Shown here piece after piece: positions 51,022-58,169 of a stretch of 58,169 nucleotides of DNA (position 1 is the first letter of the stretch; every line of letters starts with the position of its first letter). A model generated the notes under the pieces. That model did not search any database and was not told where the DNA came from. It saw only the letters and a program-made list of their open reading frames with translations. This DNA comes from Flavobacterium sp. UGB4466. GTDB taxonomy: Bacteria; Bacteroidota; Bacteroidia; Flavobacteriales; Flavobacteriaceae. The translations under genes and the position numbers were made by a program. The stretch spans positions 1-58,169 of the forward strand of contig NZ_CAGKLC010000025.1 in assembly GCF_903469665.1 (NCBI RefSeq), given 5' to 3'.

Positions 51022-51137
51022 GTTTCAAGTTTCAGGTTTCAAGTTTCTCCTAAATGAGCACAACCTGAAACCTGAAACTTGAAACAAATTTTATTATATT
51101 TTAAAAACTTAGAACCTCAGCACCTCAGTACCTTAGA
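51022..51137. repeat. Heptamer hairpin and octamer repeats between asnS and rpoN
   Basis: GTTTCAA/GTTTCAG heptamers form the left arm (51022-51041) and their complement the right arm (51066-51085), perfect over 20 bp, with a loop of about 24 bp. Three octamers of the type ACCTCAG(C/T) fill 51114-51137. The array separates the asnS stop from the rpoN start. Confidence 0.9.
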
Positions 51138-51145
51138 GCCTTTTT

Positions 51146-52594
51146 TTAAAACTCTGCGTTCCCGGGAGTTCTTGGGAAAGGAATTACATCACGGATGTTT
51201 GTCATTCCGGTTACAAACAATACCAAACGCTCAAATCCAAGTCCGAAACCTGCGTGAGTTGCCGATCCGAATCTTCGGGTATCTAAATACCATGATAATT
51301 CTTCTTCGTCAATTTCTAAGGCTTTCATTTTTTCAACCAAAACGTCGTAACGCTCTTCTCTTTCTGAACCACCAACGATTTCTCCAATTCCAGGGAAAAG
51401 GATGTCCATGGCACGAACGGTTTCTTTTCCAGGTTCAGTATTGTCGTTCAGACGCATGTAAAATGCTTTAATGTTTGCCGGATAATCAAACAAGATTACC
51501 GGACATTTAAAGTGTTTCTCTACTAAATAACGCTCGTGTTCCGACTGTAAATCAGCTCCCCATTCGTTGATAAGATATTGGAATTTTTTCTTTTTATTTG
51601 GAGTAGAATCTCTCAAGATGTCAATAGCTTCGGTATAAGAAACACGTTTGAAGTTGTTCTCTAAAACAAAGTTTAGTTTTTCTAACAAAGCCATTTCGCT
51701 TCTTTCCGCCTGAGGTTTTGATTTCTCTTCGTCTAAAAGTCTTCCTTCTAAAAATTTCAAATCATCCTGACAGTGGTCTAAAGCATATTTAATTACATAC
51801 TGAATAAAATCTTCCGCCAAATCCATGTTGTCATCCAGATTGTTGAAAGCAACTTCCGGCTCGATCATCCAAAATTCTGCCAGGTGACGAGAAGTATTAG
51901 AGTTTTCAGCTCTAAAAGTTGGTCCAAACGTATAAATCTGACCCAAAGCCATTGCATACGTTTCTCCTTCTAATTGTCCGGAAACCGTTAAGTTGGTTTC
52001 TTTTTCGAAGAAATCTTCTTTGTAGTTTACTTTTCCGTCTTCTGTTCTTGGGGTATTGTCAAAAGGTAAAGCTGTAACTTTAAACATTTCTCCTGCACCT
52101 TCAGCATCAGAACCAGTAATAATTGGAGTATTTACGTAAACAAAACCTTTGTCCTGAAAATATTTATGAACGGCATAAGACAATACCGAACGCACACGCA
52201 TAATAGCACCAAACATATTGGTACGTACACGTAAATGTGCATTTTCGCGCAAGAAATCTAAACTAGGTTTGTTTTTTGGCTGTATTGGGAATTTCTCTGC
52301 ATCCGAATCTCCTAAGATTTCCAGTTTGTTTACCTGAATTTCGTATTTCTGACCCGCACCTTTACTTTCGATCAAAGTACCAATTACAGAAATAGCAGCA
52401 CCGGTAGTGATTCTTTTTAAAGTTTCATCAGGTGTATTTTCAAAATCAACAACACATTGTATATTATTAATGGTAGAACCGTCATTAAGCGCGATGAACT
52501 GATTATTTCTAAAAGCTCTCACCCATCCTTTTGCATTCACTTCCTGTAACGTCGTCGTACTGTTTAATAAGTCTCTAACTTTTGTGTGTTTCAT
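51146..52594 (-). CDS. asnS: Asparaginyl-tRNA synthetase
   Basis: A 482-residue class IIb synthetase charging tRNA-Asn. N-terminal OB-fold anticodon-binding domain (1-105, [19 protein letters not shown]). Class II catalytic motifs: motif 1 near residue 140, motif 2 in [21 protein letters not shown], and motif 3 near the end in [16 protein letters not shown]. The length is typical. It is followed by rpoN on the same strand. Sequence-repeat elements fill the upstream spacer. Confidence 0.97.
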   Translation of the reverse strand: MKHTKVRDLLNSTTTLQEVNAKGWVRAFRNNQFIALNDGSTINNIQCVVDFENTPDETLKRITTGAAISVIGTLIESKGAGQKYEIQVNKLEILGDSDAEKFPIQPKNKPSLDFLRENAHLRVRTNMFGAIMRVRSVLSYAVHKYFQDKGFVYVNTPIITGSDAEGAGEMFKVTALPFDNTPRTEDGKVNYKEDFFEKETNLTVSGQLEGETYAMALGQIYTFGPTFRAENSNTSRHLAEFWMIEPEVAFNNLDDNMDLAEDFIQYVIKYALDHCQDDLKFLEGRLLDEEKSKPQAERSEMALLEKLNFVLENNFKRVSYTEAIDILRDSTPNKKKKFQYLINEWGADLQSEHERYLVEKHFKCPVILFDYPANIKAFYMRLNDNTEPGKETVRAMDILFPGIGEIVGGSEREERYDVLVEKMKALEIDEEELSWYLDTRRFGSATHAGFGLGFERLVLFVTGMTNIRDVIPFPRTPGNAEF

Positions 52595-52897
52595 TTTTAT
52601 ATATAATTGATATTAAGTAATATTCATTTTGAACAACTGCAAATATAATCGATAATAATTAATTTTTGAAGCTGATTCCCGCTCTTCGCTATATCTTTCT
52701 ATTTTTAAAGGAAAAATAGAAAGGATGCCGCTTCGATCGGGGCTAGTGCTCTCGGTTTCAGGAGAGGCATTTTTTTTATTTTGAGTTTTGTCATTCCGAG
52801 GAACGAGGAATCGCACTAGTGAGTCTGTAAAGAAATTTGTCAATCTTTGTCGAGTTTCGACTGCGATTCCTCGTTCCTCGGAATGACAAACTTTGTG
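52595..52897. repeat. Intergenic repeat block with 29-bp perfect inverted repeat
   Basis: Positions 52787-52815 and 52862-52890 are perfect complements over 29 bp (core CATTCCGAGGAACGAGGAAT), with a 46-bp loop. Next to it (about 52680-52765) lies another palindromic unit (CTTTCTATTTTT with GGAAAAATAGAAAG) of the kind I associate with repeated intergenic elements in flavobacterial genomes. No gene is supported in this 303-bp stretch. Confidence 0.85.
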
Positions 52898-53429
52898 CTA
52901 ATTTTTATATTTTTCTAAATTCTCATTAAATATTTTAACAAGCTCGGCATGATTTATTTGCATTGATCCAGCAGAAATCACAAAAGGCGAACCATAATTG
53001 TTGAAATTATATTCTATTAGTTTTCTCTTTATGGCGTTATTTTCGTTTTTTATCCAGTATTCAGGATTGTTAACTTCAATAACAACCATTTTTTGACTTT
53101 GTATTTTTAGTTCTGAAAATGCCTCAACATTATTCCATTCAATATTTTGAGTAGGAGTTTTTTTGGGATTGACATTAATTCCGTTTTCATCAATAAGAAT
53201 TAGTAATCTGTTTTTTACCAGCTGTTTTATTGCAGTAAAAAGGGCCATTCCAAAAAATAAAATCGAGATAATTCCAATTGCTTTTATAAAAATTGGACTT
53301 TATATATCTAAAATTTGCTAAATTTTCAGAATCAATAAAGAACCAGATTCCTCCAGTTACAAAAAGAAGTGATAAAATTAGTAATAAGAATGATTTTTTC
53401 TTACTTGAATATATTTCGATCCTTTCCAT
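52898..53429 (-). pseudogene. STM3941-like membrane protein, disrupted by a frameshift
   Basis: Two overlapping frames form one protein. The upstream frame (from 53429) encodes MERIEIYSSKKKSFLLLILS, a membrane helix and SENLANFRYI. The downstream frame continues SPIFIKAIGIISILFFGMAL, then a soluble domain with GINVNPKKTPTQNIEWNNVE and NNPEYWIK, ending at 52898. The downstream frame is blocked by TAA at 53300-53302, so the shift lies just downstream of that, next to a TATATA tract. The complete product would be about 177 residues. I recall this layout from the STM3941 family. A sequencing error is an alternative. Confidence 0.75.
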
Positions 53430-53485
53430 TGATTAATTCGTGAATTTGTGGCATTTCTTATCGTGTTAATTCGTGAAATTCGTGT

Positions 53486-55852
53486 TTACCTCTCTAAATT
53501 CTCCAAATCCTCTTTCTTAGCTTTTTTCTTCTCAAAAGTCAATACCAAAGCCGGTAAAACCAATAGATTCGCAAACATTGCAAACGCTAATGTACAGGAA
53601 ATTAATCCTCCCAATGCAATGGTTCCGCTAAAGCTGGAAAGCGTGAAAGTAGCAAATCCTAAAATCAAAACCACCGAAGTGTAAAAAGTACTGATTCCGG
53701 TTTCTCTTAAAGCACTGAAAACGGATTTTTTTACCTTTCCGTTATTCTGCAGCAAATCGTGATGGTACTTCGCCATAAACTGAATCGCATTATCAACTGA
53801 GATTCCGAATGCAATGCTAAATACGAGTATCGTCGAAGGTTTTAACGGAATGCCAAAATACCCCATCAGTCCCGAGGTGATACAAAGCGGTAAAATATTG
53901 GTGATTACCGATGCAAAAACCATTTTGAACGATCGGAACAAGTAAAGCATCAATACCGCAATTACAAGTATTGCAAAAATCAAAGACTCAATTAAATTAT
54001 CAACCAAATAAGAGGTTCCTTTTTGAAACACTAATGCTTTTCCGGTTACGGTAACTTCATAACGGTCTTTCGGGAAAATCTCATCGATCTTGCTGTGAAG
54101 TTTTTTCTCCACTTTTGCCATTTCATCCGTACCAATATCTTTCATGAAAGTAGTGATTCGGGCATATTGTCCGGTTGAATCTACATAAGCTTTCATCAGA
54201 TTTTCTTTGCTGTTTTTAGTAGCATTTTTAGCGTACGACAAAATAAAAGTTTGTTCCTGCGATGTTGGTAATTGATAATATTCCGGATTTCCGTTATAGA
54301 AAGCCTGTTTCGAATACTTCACCAGATTTACAATAGAAACTGGTTTCGCTAATTCAGGCATTTCTGTGATGGTGTTTTGCAATTCATCCATTTTGCGAAT
54401 GGTAGAGGCTTTCATGACACCCTTTTTCTTTTTGGTATCAATCATAATCTCAAGTGGCATTACACCGTTAAATTCTTTCTCGTAGAAGATAATATCCTTA
54501 AAGAAAGAGGCGCTTTTTGGCATTTCACCAATCAAACTTCCCGAAACTTTCATTTGAGTCACTCCAATAACGCTGAAGGCTAACAATAAACCGTAAATGA
54601 TATAGATTACTTTTCGTTTATTTTTTACCACATTTTCAACAAAATCCAATAAGGTTGAAATGTATGTTTTGGTGAGATGGTACAAATGTTTTTCGCCCGG
54701 AACCGACATAAAACTGTAGATGATCGGTACAATTAAAAGCGTCAGAAGGTATACCGAAATGACATTGATAGAGGTAACCAAACCAAATTCAAAAAGCAAA
54801 TCGTTTCCGGTAATCATAAACGTTGCAAAACCTATTGCTGTCGTTAAATTGGTCATTAGAGTCGAAACTCCAATTTTAGAAATGATACGCTGTAAAGCCT
54901 TCGCCTGATTATTATGAAGTTTGATTTCCTGTTGGTATTTATTGATCAGGAAAATACAATTCGTAATTCCGATTACAATAATTAATGGCGGAATGATAGC
55001 CGTTAGAATCGTGATTTTATAATGAAATAATCCTAAAGTTCCGAAAGACCAGATTACTCCAACAATCAAAATACAGATGGAGATAAAGGTAGCTCTGTAC
55101 GAACGGAAGAAGAAAAAGAAAATCAAAGAAACCGTTAATAATGCCGCGCCAATAAAAAGTCCGATTTCACCTTTCATATTGTCAGCATTGATCGTTCTGA
55201 TGTAAGGCATGCCTGAAACACGCAAATCGATTCCTGTGGTTTTCTCGAATTTATCAATTTTCGGAACCAGATTTTCCAGAATAAATGTTTTTCTTTCAGC
55301 AGTGTTTACAAGTGCTTTGTTGATGTAAATTGCCGAACGGATACTGCCGCTTTCTTTGTTGTAAAGCAATCCTTCGTAAAAAGGCAAATTATGAAACAAG
55401 TCATATTGTATCTTTTTTAAATATTCCGGATCTGTTGCTTTGCTTTGATCGATGAACGGAGCGAGAACAAATTTTTCGTTAACGGTATCTTTCTCCAGTT
55501 TCTTTAAATCGTTCAAGGAAACTACTAAATCTACTTCTTTCGATTTTTTAAGCCCCGTCATTAATTCGTTCCAGGCAGCATAATTTTTTGGCGTGAAGAA
55601 TTTTTTATCCTGAAAACCAATGACAACCAGGTTTCCTTCTTCGCCAAATTTATCCAGAAATTTTTGATAGTCTTTGTTTGCAATATGATTTTTAGGAAGC
55701 AAATTTGCTTCGGTATAAGTCATGGAAAGGTTTTTCCATTGGTAACCAAGGAAAATGGTCAGGGCAGCGACCCCAACGAGTATAGAAATTCTATTTTTAA
55801 GTATGATTCGGGCTAATTTTTCCCAAAATCCAACTTGTACGGCGTTTTTCAT
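53486..55852 (-). CDS. MMPL/RND-superfamily transporter
   Basis: About 788 residues with the two-fold RND layout: TM1 near residue 25, a large extracytoplasmic loop (about 45-215), five to six helices, a second helix-loop-helices half starting near residue 415, and a final helix block. The motif GISVDNAIQFMAKYHHDLL in the second half is typical of MMPL/HpnN-type lipid exporters. The start is taken at ATG 55852 (MKNAVQVGFWEKLARI); the longer frame would add 16 residues with poor start context. No periplasmic adaptor or outer-membrane channel genes are near. Substrate unknown, perhaps lipid. Confidence 0.88.
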   Translation of the reverse strand: MKNAVQVGFWEKLARIILKNRISILVGVAALTIFLGYQWKNLSMTYTEANLLPKNHIANKDYQKFLDKFGEEGNLVVIGFQDKKFFTPKNYAAWNELMTGLKKSKEVDLVVSLNDLKKLEKDTVNEKFVLAPFIDQSKATDPEYLKKIQYDLFHNLPFYEGLLYNKESGSIRSAIYINKALVNTAERKTFILENLVPKIDKFEKTTGIDLRVSGMPYIRTINADNMKGEIGLFIGAALLTVSLIFFFFFRSYRATFISICILIVGVIWSFGTLGLFHYKITILTAIIPPLIIVIGITNCIFLINKYQQEIKLHNNQAKALQRIISKIGVSTLMTNLTTAIGFATFMITGNDLLFEFGLVTSINVISVYLLTLLIVPIIYSFMSVPGEKHLYHLTKTYISTLLDFVENVVKNKRKVIYIIYGLLLAFSVIGVTQMKVSGSLIGEMPKSASFFKDIIFYEKEFNGVMPLEIMIDTKKKKGVMKASTIRKMDELQNTITEMPELAKPVSIVNLVKYSKQAFYNGNPEYYQLPTSQEQTFILSYAKNATKNSKENLMKAYVDSTGQYARITTFMKDIGTDEMAKVEKKLHSKIDEIFPKDRYEVTVTGKALVFQKGTSYLVDNLIESLIFAILVIAVLMLYLFRSFKMVFASVITNILPLCITSGLMGYFGIPLKPSTILVFSIAFGISVDNAIQFMAKYHHDLLQNNGKVKKSVFSALRETGISTFYTSVVLILGFATFTLSSFSGTIALGGLISCTLAFAMFANLLVLPALVLTFEKKKAKKEDLENLER

Positions 55853-56030
55853 AAAAATTGTAAAATGGATGCAAATGTAGTGAAAAGTGCTCGAAATCAT
55901 AAATATTCGGCTTGGTTTTTACGGTTTGTTAACACAATTGGAATGTTCCCGCAATCTAAAAATGGGATAATTTGTAGCATTCTACGCTAGGTTTTCTCAT
56001 CTTTGTATCTCATTTAAAAAGGCGTAGAAA

Positions 56031-56360
56031 ATGAATTGGATTTTATTAGTAATCGCAGGACTTTTTGAAGTTGCATTTGCCTCTTGTCTGGGCAAGGCCA
56101 AAGAAACAACAGGAATGGTTTCGACTTATTGGATGATTGGTTTCTTTGTTTGTCTTGCTATCAGCATGTTTTTACTGTACAAGGCTACACAGGTACTGCC
56201 TATTGGAACAGCCTACGCTGTTTGGACAGGAATTGGAGCCGTTGGAACCGTTCTGGTTGGAATCTTAATTTTTAAAGAACCCGCTACTTTCTGGCGAATA
56301 TTTTTTCTTTCGACTTTAATTGCCTCGATTATTGGGTTGAAGTTTGTTTCCAGTCATTAA
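56031..56360 (+). CDS. Small multidrug resistance transporter, Gdx/SugE type
   Basis: A 109-residue, four-helix antiporter. Glu13, the coupling residue, is in AGLFEVAFA, and the helix-3 signature is LPIGTAYAVWTGIGAVG, as in guanidinium exporters (Gdx/SugE) rather than EmrE. Position 16 is Phe instead of the usual Trp beside the binding site. The Ser of helix 2 appears kept (AISMFLLY). One gene only, so a homodimer is expected. It lies 211 bp before a two-component pair on the same strand. Confidence 0.88.
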   Translation: MNWILLVIAGLFEVAFASCLGKAKETTGMVSTYWMIGFFVCLAISMFLLYKATQVLPIGTAYAVWTGIGAVGTVLVGILIFKEPATFWRIFFLSTLIASIIGLKFVSSH

Positions 56361-56571
56361 GATTTTCCTAGTTTCTTTAAGAATAGAAGAAATGCTTTTA
56401 TATATTAGGAGTTATGCGTATTTAAATAAAGTGAAACGCCTTTTTTAGGGATGCAACACCTATGTTACTATGTGTTAAAATGAATTACACCAACGTAGAT
56501 TACATTAGGTAGAAAATCTTTATCATCTTTGTAATCTGTGGCGAAAAAAACTTTTAAACTTTACATAAACA

Positions 56572-57333
56572 ATGCAAGAAAACAATACAATCACTTTTAT
56601 TTTTCTGGCGATTCTTTTATTGCTTATCGTTATCATCTGTTTTTTGATGTATCAATTGATGCAGTTCAAAAAGGCAAAGGACGATGCTGAGAAAAGTTTC
56701 TATGCACTCGAAATGAAGGTTAATGACTTGCAGTTGGAAACTCTGGAGTCTAAACTGAATCCGCATTTGTTTAAAAATATTTTAAATTCGATACAATCTC
56801 ATGCGTACCAAACGTATTTTGCTTTAGATAAACTGGCCAACGTATTGGACTATATTCTGTATGAGAGCAAAAAGAAATTTGTTACTGCCCGGGAGGAAAT
56901 TGACTTTGCGCTCAATTTAATCGAAATCAATAAAATTAAAATCAGTCCACTCTTTGAATTGAAAATCAAAACCAATGTCAATAAAGAAGACAAATTGTAC
57001 GAACAGCCTTTATTGGCACCGTTAATTTCGATTGATTTAATTGAAAACGCATTTAAACATGCCGATCTTCAGAGTGCCGATGCCTTTATCTCGGTAGTTT
57101 TTGAGTTTAGGGACAATGCTTTTTTTATGACGGTTTCGAATAAGATATCGAATAAAAAAGTATTAAAAAAAGAACGAAGCGGTTTTGGTCATGCTACTTT
57201 AGAACACCGACTAAGAATTATTTATAAAAATAACTTCAAACTCGAAAGGTTTGTAGAGAATGACGTTTATATTGCTCATCTAAAAATAGATCTACTTGAA
57301 TACAAAACTGAAATGCTTGCTGCTGGACGATGA
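56572..57333 (+). CDS. LytS-type sensor histidine kinase
   Basis: A 253-residue membrane kinase of the His_kinase (PF06580) family. One transmembrane helix (about 8-28), a coiled coil (about 32-55), the phospho-acceptor His in LNPHLFKNILNSIQSH, the N-box in DLIENAFKHA (about 165), and a divergent G-box in SGFGHATLEHRLRI, lacking one usual glycine. There is no separate sensor domain. The gene overlaps the response-regulator gene by 38 nt. Confidence 0.9.
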   Translation: MQENNTITFIFLAILLLLIVIICFLMYQLMQFKKAKDDAEKSFYALEMKVNDLQLETLESKLNPHLFKNILNSIQSHAYQTYFALDKLANVLDYILYESKKKFVTAREEIDFALNLIEINKIKISPLFELKIKTNVNKEDKLYEQPLLAPLISIDLIENAFKHADLQSADAFISVVFEFRDNAFFMTVSNKISNKKVLKKERSGFGHATLEHRLRIIYKNNFKLERFVENDVYIAHLKIDLLEYKTEMLAAGR

Positions 57334-58015
57334 GCTGCCGGGCTTAACGTATCTGAAAATGCTTTGTGAACAGATTCCTGAAGTGGAAATTGTAAAAACA
57401 TTTAACAATCCCGAAAAACTCCTTGTCGAAATACCGAATCTCGATTTTGATTTGTTAATATCGGATATCGAAATGCCAGGGATCGACGGTTTGCATCTGG
57501 CAGAAATGCTGGACAATAAGCTGGTTATCTTTTGCACCGCTTACAAAGAGTATGCTGCCGAAGCTTTTAATATTGACGCGGTAGATTACATTACCAAACC
57601 GGTAAAACTCGAACGCTTGCAAAAAGCGATTTCGAAAGCCCTGGAGCGTTTCGATAAGCCTGATGCAGCAAAGAAGTTCATTCAGTTAAATACAGATAAA
57701 GGCAAAACATTGCTTTACTTCAATCAGATTCTATACATCAAAACGGCGGTTAGTGACAGTCGTGATAAAACCGTACTTCTTACTGACGGCAGTTTTCTGA
57801 ACTTAAAAAATGTGAAATTCGACACCCTTTTACAGGAACTTCCCGAAGCCGATTTTTGCCGTGTCAACAAAAAGGAAATCGTGGCCGTAAAGGCGATAAA
57901 GTTTTTCAATCACAATGAAATCGTTTTGCATCATCAGGAAAAAGAGGGTAAAAACAGTGCGTTAATTCTAAGTGAAACCTATCGTGCCGATTTCCTGAAA
58001 AGAGTCAAACTATAA
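57296..58015 (+). CDS. LytTR-family response regulator
   Basis: A 239-residue DNA-binding regulator. Receiver domain (1-120) with acidic pair DDE and phospho-Asp in LLISDIEMPGIDG (about 57). LytTR domain (about 138-238, YIKTAVSDSRDKTVLLTDG and FCRVNKKEIVAVKAI). No ATG is available upstream of the essential DD pair: an in-frame stop is at 57287-57289, and TTG at 57296 is the only good start, inside the kinase gene. The unusual start suggests translation coupled to that of the kinase. Its targets are unknown; the SMR transporter upstream is one guess. Confidence 0.88.
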   Translation: MNTKLKCLLLDDELPGLTYLKMLCEQIPEVEIVKTFNNPEKLLVEIPNLDFDLLISDIEMPGIDGLHLAEMLDNKLVIFCTAYKEYAAEAFNIDAVDYITKPVKLERLQKAISKALERFDKPDAAKKFIQLNTDKGKTLLYFNQILYIKTAVSDSRDKTVLLTDGSFLNLKNVKFDTLLQELPEADFCRVNKKEIVAVKAIKFFNHNEIVLHHQEKEGKNSALILSETYRADFLKRVKL

Positions 58016-58044
58016 AACGATCAGCTAAGGACAAAGTCCAAAGC

Positions 58045-58169
58045 CCTGTCCGGCTGAGCAAAGTCCTGTCAGGCTGAGCAAAGTCCTGTCAGCCTGAACG
58101 AAGATGTGTCCGGCAGCGAAGCCCTGTCCGGCTGAGCAAAGTCCTGTCAGGCTGAGCAAAGTCGAAGCC
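58045..58169 (+). repeat. Tandem 20-bp GC-rich repeats at the window end
   Basis: Units of the type CCTGTC(A/C)GGCTGAGCAAAGT recur at 58045, 58065, 58085 (diverged), 58123 and 58143, with an 18-bp degenerate unit at 58105. The array is cut by the window edge. Its base composition is much richer in GC than the neighbouring DNA. The unit resembles common repeated intergenic sequences of Bacteroidetes as I recall them. Confidence 0.85.

Noticed and set aside
51079..51471. 130-codon open frame on the plus strand
   Set aside because: It lies antisense to the conserved C-terminal end of asnS and starts inside the repeat spacer.
52613..52843. 76-codon open frame on the minus strand
   Set aside because: It runs through palindromic intergenic repeat sequence and has no protein-like features.
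1..58169. CRISPR array, prophage or insertion sequence
   Set aside because: No array of 25-40 bp direct repeats with unique spacers, no cas, integrase, transposase or phage structural genes were seen. The tandem arrays present are 7-8 bp, 20 bp or 90 bp units without spacers.

Overview
The window looks like a chromosomal segment of a Flavobacterium-type Bacteroidetes bacterium. The evidence is low GC, promoter elements of the TAnnTTTG type, two very large secreted proteins with type IX secretion (T9SS) C-terminal sorting domains, a FecI/FecR/TonB-receptor locus, a Bacteroidetes-type asnS-rpoN pair, and intergenic regions full of short AT-rich repeats. I see no rRNA operon, CRISPR array, insertion sequence or prophage.

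Layout. 1-860: a membrane-protein gene without a convincing start, next to a short direct repeat. 862-8074: an ECF sigma / anti-sigma / TonB-receptor signalling locus, a small outer-membrane barrel protein, and a second TonB receptor of the haem/haemoglobin type. 8218-15008: a 2104-residue T9SS-exported protein (BNR propeller, ten Ig-like repeats, two discoidin-like modules, CBM5/12-like module) behind a small secreted protein. 15009-15956: a gene-free regulatory stretch and a tiny PID-CTERM-like protein. 15957-21648: housekeeping metabolism, with ribE divergent from pdxA, then YceD-rpmF-fabH-accB-accC for ribosome and fatty-acid synthesis. 21946-23917: six tandem paralogous secreted PepSY-like proteins, followed by a sigma-54 activator (24047) and a convergent hybrid histidine kinase with REC and HPt domains. 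28012-38544: an S9 peptidase, an FAD oxidoreductase, a second giant T9SS protein, mtgA, an LpxR-like lipid A deacylase and a lipoprotein. 38816-39393: a 58-residue membrane protein, a tRNA-Ala(GGC) and three tandem degenerate tRNA-like copies. 39500-52594: mostly housekeeping (crotonase, queD, lpxH, MFS, recJ, HopJ-family, rsmI, tdk, rpoN, asnS). 52595-58169: repeat-rich spacer, a frameshifted STM3941-like gene, an MMPL/RND exporter, an SMR exporter, and a LytS/LytTR-type two-component pair, ending in an array of 20-bp repeats.

How they may work together. The envelope theme is strong: TonB uptake, T9SS export, lipid A modification, peptidoglycan synthesis and efflux. RpoN and an NtrC-type activator occur in the same window. 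The hybrid kinase with a terminal HPt domain lies convergent to that activator with overlapping stop codons, so the two are natural partners by inference. The PepSY-like array just upstream is a candidate output or input of that circuit, but the sequence does not prove it. The least ordinary items are the PepSY-like array with recent duplication tracts, the tRNA-like array, the heptameric repeats that stop just short of start codons, and a palindromic operator candidate in front of a Cys-rich small protein.
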